Part shown: positions 26,952 through 35,618 of the stretch, one piece after another
Layout: the number at the start of each line of letters is the position of its first letter
How positions within the stretch are numbered: the stretch's first letter is position 1
Source of the DNA: Candidatus Kapaibacterium sp.
GTDB taxonomy: Bacteria; Bacteroidota; Ignavibacteria; Kapaibacteriales; UBA2268
Direction: 5' to 3'
Assembly: GCA_026418625.1 (NCBI GenBank)
Contig: JAOABA010000036.1
Coordinates: forward strand, 1 to 64,000
Length of the DNA stretch: 64,000 nt
The notes under the pieces: model-generated
Seen by the model: only the letters and a program-made list of their open reading frames with translations
Database searches by the model: none
Told to the model about the DNA's origin: nothing
Position numbers and translations under genes: made by a program

Positions 26952-27275
26952 ATGTTTTCTTTAATAGCTATATTGTTAATAATAATTTCTATAGTATTGA
27001 TAGCTGCGGTTTTAATTCAACCGGGCAAAGGTGATTTATCAGCAAGCTTTGGAGGTCTTGGTAGCCAATTTGGAACAATGTTCGGTATGCAACGAACAGT
27101 TGATTTTGTTCAGAAATTAACAAGATGGTTAGCGGTAGCTATATTAGTATTAGTACTAATTGCAAATAAGTTCTTTTTAGGACCAAAAGCAGAAGAAATA
27201 AAGCCTGTTACACAGGGAGCAAAACCACCTGTTAATACAATGGCTCCACCACCAATAGAAGCACCAAAACAGTAG
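26952..27275 (+). CDS. secG: preprotein translocase subunit SecG
   Basis: 107 residues from the ATG at 26952 (an upstream TTG at 26925 would add nine unlikely residues). Two membrane segments (about 1-20 and 50-70) bracket the conserved loop LIQPGKGDLSASFGGLGSQFG, which is diagnostic of SecG. SecG assists SecYEG-mediated protein export. The C-terminus is a Pro/Ala-rich tail, common in Bacteroidota SecG. Monocistronic. Confidence 0.95.
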   Translation: MFSLIAILLIIISIVLIAAVLIQPGKGDLSASFGGLGSQFGTMFGMQRTVDFVQKLTRWLAVAILVLVLIANKFFLGPKAEEIKPVTQGAKPPVNTMAPPPIEAPKQ

Positions 27276-27581
27276 TTTTAATTATAGCAGAATAATAACA
27301 ATTGGGGAATGAATAAAGTCAGTCCCCTTTTTATTTTCCAAAGAAATTCAAAACATTAAGAAAGAATTTTACATAGAATTTGCTTAAATTTTTGATTATA
27401 AAGAATAGTATTGGTTTTAATTTTTTAAATTGTAAAAACCATTATAGTTTTTAACTTAATTTATAAGAAAATATAGATATAAAGGTTTGTAAATTAAAAT
27501 TATAGAATTGTATATTTCTTAACAAAAAATTAACAAAAATCCACTTAAATTACATTTTTAAAAACAACAAAATCATAATTA
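27276..27581. other. intergenic region secG / pit
   Basis: About 306 bases, very AT-rich. Apart from the weak terminator at 27304-27332 I see nothing firm: no gene, no full promoter consensus, and no Shine-Dalgarno before the transporter ATG. Confidence 0.5.
27304..27332 (+). terminator. weak terminator after secG
   Basis: GGGGA (27304-27308) and TCCCC (27323-27327) form a 5-bp stem with a 14-nt loop, followed by TTTTT. Confidence 0.4.
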
Positions 27582-29858
27582 ATGGAAATCTACTTATTTT
27601 TTGTCGTAGTTCTGCTAATCTTAGGAGCGATAGATTTAAACGTAGGAATAGCAAACGATGCAGTAAACTTTCTTAATTCAGCGGTCGGTTCCAAAGCCTC
27701 AACATTCCGGAAGGCATTAATAGTAGCAGCATTAGGTGTATTAATCGGAGTAACATTTTCAAGCGGTATGATGGAAATTGCTCGAAAGGGTATTTTCAAT
27801 CCTCAATTTTTTACAATGCCAGAATTATTAATAATATTTCTTGCGGTGATGTTTGCCGATATTATACTGCTTGATTTCTTTAATACTTTTGGTCTTCCCA
27901 CCTCAACGACTGTTTCATTAGTATCCGGAATGTTTGGTGGAGCAATGACAATGGCTATCATAAAAACTTTGGATGCCAATCAGGATCTTTCATTGGTATT
28001 TACTTACCTAAATACATCTAAAATATTGAGTATTTATACTGCTATCTTGGTTTCAATATTATTTGCATTCTTCTTTGGATTTATTATACAATTTATATCA
28101 AGGATAATTTTTACATTTAAATTTAGAGTAAAATATAAGAAATATGGTGCGATTTGGGGCGGTATTGCATTAACGCTAATTAATTATTTTATTATTATTG
28201 AAGGAATTGAAGGAGCTTCATTTGCAACACCAGAATTAGTCAAGTTTATCGAGATAAATGTTTGGTATGTGCTTGGAGGAACTTTTTTATTTTGGACTAT
28301 AGTTTTACAAATAATAAACACATTTACAAAGTTTAATTCACTGAAACTAATAGTTTTAATTGGAACATTTGCCTTAGCTTGGGCATTTGCAGCAAACGAT
28401 TTAGTTAATTTTATTGGTGCACCGTTGGCAGGTATGGCTGCTTATCAGGCAGCTGGGAATTATTCTGATCCCTTAAATGTTCTAATGACCGATCTCTCAA
28501 AACCAGCAAAGGCAGATACATTGATTTTGCTATTAGCTGGTGTAATAATGATTACAACATTATTTCTGTCCAAGAAAGCAAGATCAGTTACAAGAACAGA
28601 AGTCTCATTAGGAAGGCAAGAAGAAGGAGTTGAATTGTATGAATCTTATCCAATAGCCAGAGCATTGGTCAGGATCATATTAAGTATTAATAATTTCTTT
28701 TTAAAACTTATTCCTACAAAAATCAGGAATTGGGTTCGAGGTAGGCTGGATACATCAAGGCTTGAGCTTGAAAGAGACGCAGAAGGCAACGAAGCCTCGT
28801 TTGATTTGGTTAGAGCAACTGTTAATTTAATGGTAGCATCAGCATTAATTTCAGTGGGAACGCATTTGAAATTACCTCTTTCGACCACTTATGTAACTTT
28901 TATAGTTGCAATGTCAACTGCTTTAGCTGATAGGGCTTGGGGAACTGAAAGTGCAGTTTATAGAGTTTCAGGAGTGATGACAGTCATTGGTGGCTGGTTG
29001 TTGACTGCAATAATAGCTTCTTTGATTGCAGCAATAATTTCAGTAACAATTTACTATACAAGTATTTTTGGAGTAGTATTATTTCTTGGTCTTGTTGCAT
29101 TTCTATTTATCAGAACAGCTCTTATTCACAAGAAAAGAGATGAAGAAATCAAATTAGCTGAGGAAAGACTAAAAATTAAAGTTGAGAAATTTTCTGAGGC
29201 AAGTGATTATCTTGCAAGAAACCTCATTGATTTTACTAGCAAACTCAAAGAATCAATTAATACTGGATACACAGGGGCTATAAAGAGAAATTTAAAAATA
29301 TTAAAGAAGTTTAAAAAACAGAGTAAAGAACTTAGAGAACTATCAGATACTATTTCTAAGGATATGTTGAATATTGTCCAGAGTTTCGATGAATCTGCAT
29401 TGGAGTCAGGGCATCATTTTGCAAATGTATTAAGTGCTATAAATACTATTTCTGATAGTAACAGTCATTTTGCAAGCATCGTTTATAATTATGTTGATAA
29501 TAATCATAAGATGTTTGGAGATGCACACATTAGCGATTTGAAAAAAGTAAACAAGATGTTGGTTAAAGTTATTGATACTTTAGAAGAATCAATAAAAAAT
29601 GGAAATTACTTCTCGAAAGATAAGTTAAAAGAAATGAGAACAGAATTTCAGCAAACCTCTGATAAAATGCTGATTTCTCACATAAAAGGAATAAAACAAA
29701 ATGGAATTACCCCAAGAATGATTAATATCATTCTTCACATAATTAAGGATACACAACATATAATGGAACAGTTAGTCGAATTAACTGATTCTTACAAACA
29801 AATTCAGACTGACCTGAAAACTAAAATTAATGAATTAGAAAAAAATGAAAAAAGCTAA
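27582..29858 (+). CDS. PiT-family inorganic phosphate transporter fused to PhoU-like domain
   Basis: 758 residues. The membrane part (about 1-525, roughly 12 segments) has the two Pit repeats: NDAVNFLNSAVGSKAS near the N-terminus with FGLPTSTTVSLVSGMFGG, and AANDLVNFIGAPLAG (about 270-285) with LKLPLSTTYVTFIVAMS. It imports phosphate using a cation gradient. The last ~230 residues (about 528-758) are soluble, charged and helical, resembling PhoU, a likely regulator of flux. Such long Pit proteins are common in Bacteroidota, where single-domain versions are 330-500 residues. Its stop overlaps the stop of the convergent GYD gene by 4 bp. Confidence 0.9.
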   Translation: MEIYLFFVVVLLILGAIDLNVGIANDAVNFLNSAVGSKASTFRKALIVAALGVLIGVTFSSGMMEIARKGIFNPQFFTMPELLIIFLAVMFADIILLDFFNTFGLPTSTTVSLVSGMFGGAMTMAIIKTLDANQDLSLVFTYLNTSKILSIYTAILVSILFAFFFGFIIQFISRIIFTFKFRVKYKKYGAIWGGIALTLINYFIIIEGIEGASFATPELVKFIEINVWYVLGGTFLFWTIVLQIINTFTKFNSLKLIVLIGTFALAWAFAANDLVNFIGAPLAGMAAYQAAGNYSDPLNVLMTDLSKPAKADTLILLLAGVIMITTLFLSKKARSVTRTEVSLGRQEEGVELYESYPIARALVRIILSINNFFLKLIPTKIRNWVRGRLDTSRLELERDAEGNEASFDLVRATVNLMVASALISVGTHLKLPLSTTYVTFIVAMSTALADRAWGTESAVYRVSGVMTVIGGWLLTAIIASLIAAIISVTIYYTSIFGVVLFLGLVAFLFIRTALIHKKRDEEIKLAEERLKIKVEKFSEASDYLARNLIDFTSKLKESINTGYTGAIKRNLKILKKFKKQSKELRELSDTISKDMLNIVQSFDESALESGHHFANVLSAINTISDSNSHFASIVYNYVDNNHKMFGDAHISDLKKVNKMLVKVIDTLEESIKNGNYFSKDKLKEMRTEFQQTSDKMLISHIKGIKQNGITPRMINIILHIIKDTQHIMEQLVELTDSYKQIQTDLKTKINELEKNEKS

Positions 29859-30151
29859 ATTTCCTCAATAAGTTTTAAAAAATCTTTATAGGGTATTGCC
29901 ATTAAACTTTGAGCATCGAAGGCACCATAATCTCTGCTAATTAAGGAGACCTTTGCAGCAGTTTCCTCATCTGGTGCTTCATAAATATCAAGAAAATCGA
30001 ATGGACCAAGAACAGCATAATGGGCGATAAATTTGACCTCTGGGCATTTTTCTTTTACACGGTCTAACCAGCTACGTCCAATTTTGGCTCTTTCCTTCAT
30101 TTTTTTAGATTCTTCGGGCGAAAGCTTTGTCATTAAAATGAATGTTTTCAT
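29855..30151 (-). CDS. GYD domain-containing protein
   Basis: 98 residues, soluble. The sequence MKTFILMTKLSPEESKKMKERAKIG, then VLGPFDFLDIYEAPDEETAAKVSLI, matches the small GYD/ferredoxin-like alpha-beta proteins (here GPFDFLDI takes the place of G-x-Y-D). Function is unknown across the family; members are often near redox or nitrogen genes, as here, beside the nos region but in opposite orientation. It has its own perfect upstream promoter, so it is expressed separately from pit. Confidence 0.8.
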   Translation of the reverse strand: MKTFILMTKLSPEESKKMKERAKIGRSWLDRVKEKCPEVKFIAHYAVLGPFDFLDIYEAPDEETAAKVSLISRDYGAFDAQSLMAIPYKDFLKLIEEI

Positions 30152-30180
30152 AGCAACCTCTCTTAATGATTAATGATTTT

Positions 30181-30211
30181 CAAATTTATAATTAAAAAAA
30201 ATAATAACAAA
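30181..30211 (-). promoter_or_regulatory. Bacteroidota-type promoter of the GYD gene
   Basis: On the minus strand: TTTG (30211-30208), 19-nt spacer, TAAATTTG (30188-30181). This is an exact match to TTTG-N19-TAnnTTTG, with a predicted start about 23 nt before the ATG at 30151. Confidence 0.6.
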
Positions 30212-30223
30212 AAAATTTTTTTC

Positions 30224-30254
30224 TTGACTATTAACTTTTTTTATATTATATTCG
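30224..30254 (+). promoter_or_regulatory. promoter of the Rrf2 regulator gene
   Basis: TTGACT (30224-30229), 17 nt, TATATT (30247-30252) fits a sigma-70 promoter; read the Bacteroidota way it is TTG-N20-TATATTCG (one mismatch to TAnnTTTG). The 18-bp palindrome starts at the end of the -7/-10 box, over the expected start site. Confidence 0.55.
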
Positions 30255-30269
30255 GACAAATAAATCTGA
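30252..30269. promoter_or_regulatory. candidate Rrf2 operator, site 1
   Basis: TCGGACAAATAAATCTGA, 20 nt before the rrf2 ATG. It differs by one base from site 2 at 30724-30741. The shared form is an imperfect palindrome of the shape TCRGAT-N6-ATCYGA (this copy has C at the sixth base). Binding by the neighbouring Rrf2 protein is inference. Confidence 0.55.
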
Positions 30270-30289
30270 TTATATTTTAAAAAGGTATT

Positions 30290-30706
30290 ATGGCGGCTTT
30301 ATCAAAGTCATGTTTGTATGGAATTTTAGCAACAAGCTACTTGTCAGTTAACACCGGCAAGGATAAAAAAATTACCGTTTCAAAAATCGCTGAAGATTTA
30401 GGAATATCTTTTCACTATCTTGCTAAGATTATTCAAACGCTTAGTTTTAACGGAATCGTGAAAACAAAAAGGGGGGCTAATGGTGGGATAGAGTTAGCTC
30501 GTGATGCCAATCAGATAACAGTATCGCAAGTAATTGATTCATTGGATAATCCGAAGTTTGATATGCTAATAGTTGATAATGGCACACATCTGAAAGAAAA
30601 GAATTCATCAGATAGTATAAATAAATTATATGAAAAGTTTATTGAGATGTACAAAAATTCAACAATAAGAGAGTTTAGCTCATTGATAACATTAGAAAAC
30701 AATTAA
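30290..30706 (+). CDS. Rrf2-family transcriptional regulator
   Basis: 138 residues. N-terminal winged helix: KSCLYGILATSYL, ITVSKIAEDLGISFHYLAKIIQTLSFNGIVKTKRGANGGIEL, the typical Rrf2 recognition helix and wing (about 27-70). Unlike NsrR, IscR or RirA it lacks the three-cysteine Fe-S motif; its only Cys is residue 8. It therefore probably senses its signal without a classical Fe-S cluster. It is 53 bp upstream of the cytochrome/nos genes and carries the same palindrome in its own upstream region, suggesting autoregulation together with control of the nos island. Confidence 0.9.
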   Translation: MAALSKSCLYGILATSYLSVNTGKDKKITVSKIAEDLGISFHYLAKIIQTLSFNGIVKTKRGANGGIELARDANQITVSQVIDSLDNPKFDMLIVDNGTHLKEKNSSDSINKLYEKFIEMYKNSTIREFSSLITLENN

Positions 30707-30723
30707 ATTTTTTTTATTAATAA

Positions 30724-30741
30724 TCGGATAAATAAATCTGA
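30724..30741. promoter_or_regulatory. candidate Rrf2 operator, site 2
   Basis: TCGGATAAATAAATCTGA, 18 nt before the cytochrome c ATG. It matches site 1 at 17 of 18 positions and at nearly the same distance from a start codon. Ten of its bases on the two half-sites are symmetric (TC.GAT / ATC.GA). Confidence 0.55.
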
Positions 30742-30759
30742 AATATAGAAGGAATAATT

Positions 30760-31230
30760 ATGAAAACAGAAAAAATCTCAAGAAAGGAAGAATTAATTAA
30801 GAAAATCGGGGAGCAAAAAGTCATCTTATTTTTTGCATTGCTTATCATTGGGTCTTTTTTGGTTTTAACCTCTTGTGGAGAACAGGAAGAAGAAGTAAAA
30901 GAAGAATTTTTGGTCATTAAGGGAACTAAAATTGGAGAGTTCAATCCAGAAAAGGCAGAAAAGGGAGCAAAGATTTTTGCAGAAAAATGTGCCGCTTGCC
31001 ATAAATACGAAGAGAAATTTGTTGGACCGCCGCTGGGCAATGTTTTTAAAAGACGTTCACCGGATTATATTATGAGTCAGATTCTTGATCCTGAAAAAAT
31101 GACTCATAACAATGATACAACCAAAGCATTACTGAAACAATATATGACTCAGATGCCTAACCAACATTTGTCTCACGAAGAAGCTTTAATGATTTTAGAA
31201 CATTTAAGAGCAAAAGCTGAAGGGAAATAA
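30760..31230 (+). CDS. c-type cytochrome lipoprotein, nos cluster
   Basis: 156 residues. N-terminal cytoplasmic stretch, hydrophobic segment (about 21-37) and lipobox LTSC (Cys39). One haem-binding motif CAACH (Cys77, Cys80, His81); Met132 in QMPNQHLS is the likely second axial ligand, a class I monohaem pattern. Pre-motif AEKGAKIFAEKCAACH and PPLGNVFKR are typical. Position directly before nosZ suggests it passes electrons to nitrous oxide reductase at the membrane or periplasm. ATG has AAGGA 7 nt upstream. Confidence 0.88.
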   Translation: MKTEKISRKEELIKKIGEQKVILFFALLIIGSFLVLTSCGEQEEEVKEEFLVIKGTKIGEFNPEKAEKGAKIFAEKCAACHKYEEKFVGPPLGNVFKRRSPDYIMSQILDPEKMTHNNDTTKALLKQYMTQMPNQHLSHEEALMILEHLRAKAEGK

Positions 31231-31278
31231 GAAATCGATAACAAGATATTTTTTTTAACTTTAGAAAGGATTAAATTT

Positions 31279-33240
31279 ATGAAAAAAAGTGTATTCACTT
31301 ACTTAATCATAGTAATTTCAATATCAATGATGTTTTTACTATGGGGCTGTCCTTCGAGTAAGCAAGGAACTGTTTCTGGTGATGTCGCATCCAAAGTTTA
31401 TGTCCCACCGGGAGAATATGATGAATTCTATGGATTTTTTTCTGGGGGATTTAGCGGTCAGCTTTCTGTTTATGGAATACCGAGCGGAAGATTATTCAGA
31501 GTGATTCCAGTGTTTTCTCAAGATCCTGAAAAAGGTTGGGGATATAGTGAGGAAACCAAGCCTATGCTGATGACATCCCACGGATTTATTCCTTGGGACG
31601 ATGCTCACCATCCGGAATTATCTCAAACAGACGGTATGGCTGATGGAAGATGGATTTTTATAAATGGAAATAATACACCAAGAATTGCTCGAATTGATTT
31701 GACAACTTTTAGAACAGCCGAGATAATAGAGCTTCCAAACAGTGCCGGAAATCATTCATCACCATTCGGAACTGAAAACACTGAATATGTTGTAGCAGGA
31801 ACTAGATTCAGTATCCCTATTCCTAATGATGATGTATCAATAAATGAATATAAAGATAAGTTCAAAGGGGCAATATCTTTTGTTAAGGTCGATCAAAAGA
31901 CTGGCGAAATGGATATTGCTTTTCAAGTCTTGATGCCCGGATATGATTATGACCTTGCCAGAGCGGGAAAAGGTAAATCACACGGTTGGTGCTTTTTCTC
32001 AATGTATAATTCGGAACAAGCCAATACAATAAAAGAAGTCAATTCAAGCCAAAATGATAAGGATTTTGTTGCTGCAATTAACTGGAAAAAAGCAGAAGAA
32101 TACATTGCACAGAAAAAATATAAAGAATTCAATTCACCGTATGCACATAATGTTTTTAATGAAGAAACCCAGACAGCTACTTCAACAATGAAAAACAAGG
32201 TAAAAGTTCTTATACCCGAAGAGTGTCCCGGATTAGTGTATTTTATGCCAACACCAAAATCACCTCACGGTTGTGATGTTGATCCAACTGGTGAATATAT
32301 AGTTGCGGGTGGTAAATTGGCAGCTATCATTCCTGTTTTTTCTTATACAAAAATGTTGAAGGCAATCGATGATAAAAAATTTGATAAAACCATAGATGGA
32401 ATTCCAGTTTTGAATTATGATGCCGTTATAGCCGGTGAAGTTCAAGAACCCGGCCTTGGTCCTCTGCACACTGAATTCGATGACAAGGGAAATGCTTATA
32501 CTTCGATGTTTGTATCATCTGAAATTACAAAATGGAGTTTGAAAGATTTCAAGGTTTTAGACAGGATTCCAACCTACTATTCAATCGGTCATCTTTTGGT
32601 TCCCGGTGGCAATACAAAAAAACCTTATGGAAAATATGTTATAGCTTTAAATAAAATTACTAAAGACAGATATCTACCAACAGGTCCAGAATTAACACAA
32701 TCAGCCCAATTGATTGATATTTCCGGTGATAAGATGAAGCTTTTACTTGATTTCCCAACAATAGGAGAGCCACATTATGCACAAGCAATAGCTGCTTCTA
32801 TGATAAAAGACAAATCTTTGAAATTCTACAAAATGGAGAACAACAAACATCCTTATAAAACATCAAAAGAGGAAGATGCCAAAGTAGAAAGAAATGGTAA
32901 TGTTGTCAGGATTTATATGACCACTATCAGATCTCATTTTGCACCAGATAATATTGAGGGAATCAAAGTTGGAGATGAAGTATATTTTCATATAACAAAT
33001 CTTGAACAAGACTGGGATGTGCCACACGGATTTGCTATCAAGGGAGCCGAAAATTCTGAAATACTAATAATGCCGGGTGAAACATTAACATTAAAATGGA
33101 CTCCGAAGAAACCGGGAGTATATCCTTTTTATTGTACTGATTTTTGTTCAGCTTTACATCAGGAAATGCAAGGATATGTCAGGGTATCTCCCGCAAATTC
33201 TCAAATCAAGTTAGCTTGGAACAATCAGAATAAGAAATAA
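31279..33240 (+). CDS. nosZ: nitrous oxide reductase, clade II (Sec/lipoprotein type)
   Basis: 653 residues. It reduces N2O to N2 in the periplasm with electrons entering at CuA and reaction at the CuZ tetranuclear site. All seven candidate CuZ histidines are present: His110, 111 (DAHHPE), 159, 330, 397, 438 and 499. CuA ligands: His583, Cys619, Cys623, His627 and Met630 (CTDFCSALHQEM). The signal is Sec-type, ending in WGC (Cys24), not a twin-arginine signal; with clade II gene order this marks an atypical NosZ. Trp before the lipobox Gly is slightly unusual. A hairpin terminator follows, separating nosZ from the accessory genes. Confidence 0.97.
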   Translation: MKKSVFTYLIIVISISMMFLLWGCPSSKQGTVSGDVASKVYVPPGEYDEFYGFFSGGFSGQLSVYGIPSGRLFRVIPVFSQDPEKGWGYSEETKPMLMTSHGFIPWDDAHHPELSQTDGMADGRWIFINGNNTPRIARIDLTTFRTAEIIELPNSAGNHSSPFGTENTEYVVAGTRFSIPIPNDDVSINEYKDKFKGAISFVKVDQKTGEMDIAFQVLMPGYDYDLARAGKGKSHGWCFFSMYNSEQANTIKEVNSSQNDKDFVAAINWKKAEEYIAQKKYKEFNSPYAHNVFNEETQTATSTMKNKVKVLIPEECPGLVYFMPTPKSPHGCDVDPTGEYIVAGGKLAAIIPVFSYTKMLKAIDDKKFDKTIDGIPVLNYDAVIAGEVQEPGLGPLHTEFDDKGNAYTSMFVSSEITKWSLKDFKVLDRIPTYYSIGHLLVPGGNTKKPYGKYVIALNKITKDRYLPTGPELTQSAQLIDISGDKMKLLLDFPTIGEPHYAQAIAASMIKDKSLKFYKMENNKHPYKTSKEEDAKVERNGNVVRIYMTTIRSHFAPDNIEGIKVGDEVYFHITNLEQDWDVPHGFAIKGAENSEILIMPGETLTLKWTPKKPGVYPFYCTDFCSALHQEMQGYVRVSPANSQIKLAWNNQNKK

Positions 33241-33248
33241 TTTTATTA

Positions 33249-33282
33249 AGAACCTTCTCTCATAAGGGAAGGTTCTTTCTTT
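33249..33282 (+). terminator. terminator between nosZ and the nos accessory genes
   Basis: AGAACCTTCTC (33249-33259) pairs with GGGAAGGTTCT (33266-33276), 11 bp with one G-T pair and a 6-nt loop, then TTCTTT. Partial termination would make NosZ more abundant than NosL/D/F/Y. Confidence 0.75.
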
Positions 33283-33322
33283 AATTTAAATTTAGGACAA
33301 AATTAACTGAAATGGTTAGATT

Positions 33323-34360
33323 ATGAAAAACAAAGCAAGAATATTGATGTTGATAGCCTCTTTGATTCTGATAGGGATATATTTTTTGCCAATTTGGAAT
33401 ATTAGTTTAGAGGCACCTCAATTTCCTGAAGGTCTTGGATTATATATTAATGTTTCTTCAATAGAGGGACATAAAGAAAATGATTTGAATAGCATAAACA
33501 ATTTAAATCATTACATTGGTATGAAAAAGATCGAGCCCGATTCGATTGCTGAGCTAAAAATAATGCCATTTATTATAGCTTTTTTTATTACTTTTGGTAT
33601 TGTTACTTCATTATTAAGCAAGAAATGGTTGATTCTTATATGGGTTGTTTTACTTTTAGGAATAAGTATAGTAGGTATATATGATTTTTATTTATGGGGT
33701 TATGATTATGGACATAATCTTGACCCTAAAGCGATTATCAAGATACCGGGACAATCATATCAGCCACCTGTTTTTGGAACAAAGCAACTTTTGAATTTTA
33801 CGGCACACTCTTATCCTGCGGCAGGAGGTATTTTACTTGGAGTGTCTCTTCTTCTTGGTATAACAGCCTTTTTTTTAGCAAAGAAAAATCTACAATCAGT
33901 GCAGAACAATAAATTGGTATTGGTTTTTCTCTTTGGAGCATTTTTTATGTCCTGTAATCCAGAACCCAAGGCCATAGAGTTTGGATTTGACAATTGCCAT
34001 AAATGCGGAATGACTATAGCTGATGAAAAATGGGGCGCAGAAATAGTAACACATAAAGGAAAAGTATATAAATTCGATGCAGTTGAATGTATGGTAGCTT
34101 ATTATTTAGAGGAAAAAAAGTTTAATAGAGATGATGAGATTCATTCATTTTGGACAATTAATTACTTACAGGCAAAAGAGTTAATTGATGCAACAACGGC
34201 TTTTTACTTAAAAAGTCCAGAATATCAGTCTCCAATGGCTTTTAATGCACCATCTTTCAAAACTCAAGAAGAAAGAGATAAAGCCATAAAAACTGAAATG
34301 GATATACCGATGGACTGGATTGCTCTTGTTGAAGCCATTAGAAAAGAATGGATGGATTAA
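33323..34360 (+). CDS. nosL: membrane protein fused to NosL copper chaperone domain
   Basis: 345 residues. The N-terminal ~200 residues are a membrane protein (segments near 5-25, 84-104, 107-127, 165-187) with no family I can name; NosB-like proteins of clade II clusters are a possibility. A second hydrophobic stretch (about 197-208) ends in FMSC with Cys211, which looks like a NosL lipoprotein signal kept inside the chain. Residues 212-345 are NosL: FDNCHKCGMTI (Cys225, Cys228, Met230), KVYKFDAVECMVAYY, and a later YLKSPEYQSPM, the copper-binding chaperone for NosZ. It is one uninterrupted frame. ATG follows a weak Shine-Dalgarno. Confidence 0.85.
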   Translation: MKNKARILMLIASLILIGIYFLPIWNISLEAPQFPEGLGLYINVSSIEGHKENDLNSINNLNHYIGMKKIEPDSIAELKIMPFIIAFFITFGIVTSLLSKKWLILIWVVLLLGISIVGIYDFYLWGYDYGHNLDPKAIIKIPGQSYQPPVFGTKQLLNFTAHSYPAAGGILLGVSLLLGITAFFLAKKNLQSVQNNKLVLVFLFGAFFMSCNPEPKAIEFGFDNCHKCGMTIADEKWGAEIVTHKGKVYKFDAVECMVAYYLEEKKFNRDDEIHSFWTINYLQAKELIDATTAFYLKSPEYQSPMAFNAPSFKTQEERDKAIKTEMDIPMDWIALVEAIRKEWMD

Positions 34361-34373
34361 GGGCAATTATTAA

Positions 34374-35618
34374 ATGATTTTGAAATTAATAAATATAATT
34401 TTTTGTCTTTGTTTAATTAATTCAGTCGAATTGATTGCTGGAATTATTTATGTCAATCCAAAAGATAATTCTGGAATACAAACAGCTGTTGATAAGGCTA
34501 AGGATGGTGATACAATTATTATCAATAAAGGGGTTTATAAACAAAACAGTATAGTTATCAAAAGAAATTTGACAGTGATTGGAAAAGGTGAAGCAATAAT
34601 CGACGGGAGTATTGCTGATGGGAGTATCATATACGTTGAATCTACAAAAGTTCATATTAAGGGTTTATTTTTCAAAAATGTAAAAAGGACAGCAATAAAA
34701 GATAATGCTGCTATCAGGTTGAATAATTCAGAAGGCTCTGTCATTGAAAATAACAAAATATTAAATGGATTTTTTGGAATTTATCTGGCAAGGTGTAATG
34801 ATTTTAAAATTTTTGGTAATAAAATATACGGTTATTCAAAGACTGAGAGTTCTTCAGGGAATGGAATTCATCTTTTCCGATGCACTACTGCAGTAATTAA
34901 AGATAATTATATAGAGAATCACCGTGACGGAATATATCTTGAATTTGTATCAAAGGCTAATATTATGCAAAATCATAGTCTGCTTAATTTAAGATATGGG
35001 CTTCATTTTATGTTTTCTGATGGATGTGATTACGAAAGAAACAAATTCGAGAGAAACGGAGCTGGTGTTGCTGTTATGTATTCAAAAAATGTAAATATGA
35101 GAAACAATCAATTTCATAATAATTGGGGTAGTTCGGCTTATGGGCTTTTACTGAAAGATATTAGAGATGGAGAAATAATAAATAATAAATTTGATAACAA
35201 TACTGTTGGTGTTTATATGGAAGGTTCTAATAGATTGGATTTTAAAAGGAATGATTTCATAAAAAACGGTTGGGCATTGAAAATTATGGGTAATTGTGTG
35301 GATAATCATTTTAATCAGAATAATTTTATTTCGAATACTTTTGAGGTTGCGACTAACAGTAAGCAAAGCTATAGTTATTTTGATAATAATTATTGGTCGG
35401 GTTATACCGGATATGATATTAATAGAGATGGGATAGGAGATGTTCCGTATTCACCCGTTACTTTATTCTCCGTTGTGTCATCAAATAATCCTGAAGCACT
35501 GATATTGCTTCATAGCTTTTTTATCCAAATTCTTGAGGTAGCCGAAAAAGTATTTCCGTCTCTAACACCAGAGACATTGAAAGATAAGAAACCACTAATG
35601 AAAAGAATAAATGATTAA
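34374..35618 (+). CDS. nosD: periplasmic NosD, right-handed beta-helix protein
   Basis: 414 residues. Signal peptide about 1-23. The body consists of repeated beta-helix turns rich in Asn, Ile and Gly (GVYKQNSIVIKRNLTVIGKG, then IRLNNSEGSVIENNKILNG and later turns), as in NosD and carbohydrate-binding parallel beta-helices. NosD works with NosFY to deliver sulfur or copper for CuZ assembly. A short hydrophobic segment near the C-terminus may anchor it. Its end overlaps the nosF start by 8 bp, so they are translated together. Confidence 0.92.
   Translation: MILKLINIIFCLCLINSVELIAGIIYVNPKDNSGIQTAVDKAKDGDTIIINKGVYKQNSIVIKRNLTVIGKGEAIIDGSIADGSIIYVESTKVHIKGLFFKNVKRTAIKDNAAIRLNNSEGSVIENNKILNGFFGIYLARCNDFKIFGNKIYGYSKTESSSGNGIHLFRCTTAVIKDNYIENHRDGIYLEFVSKANIMQNHSLLNLRYGLHFMFSDGCDYERNKFERNGAGVAVMYSKNVNMRNNQFHNNWGSSAYGLLLKDIRDGEIINNKFDNNTVGVYMEGSNRLDFKRNDFIKNGWALKIMGNCVDNHFNQNNFISNTFEVATNSKQSYSYFDNNYWSGYTGYDINRDGIGDVPYSPVTLFSVVSSNNPEALILLHSFFIQILEVAEKVFPSLTPETLKDKKPLMKRIND

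Noticed and set aside
31279-31350. Twin-arginine signal on NosZ
   Set aside because: No RR motif; the start is a Sec/lipoprotein-type signal, as in clade II.
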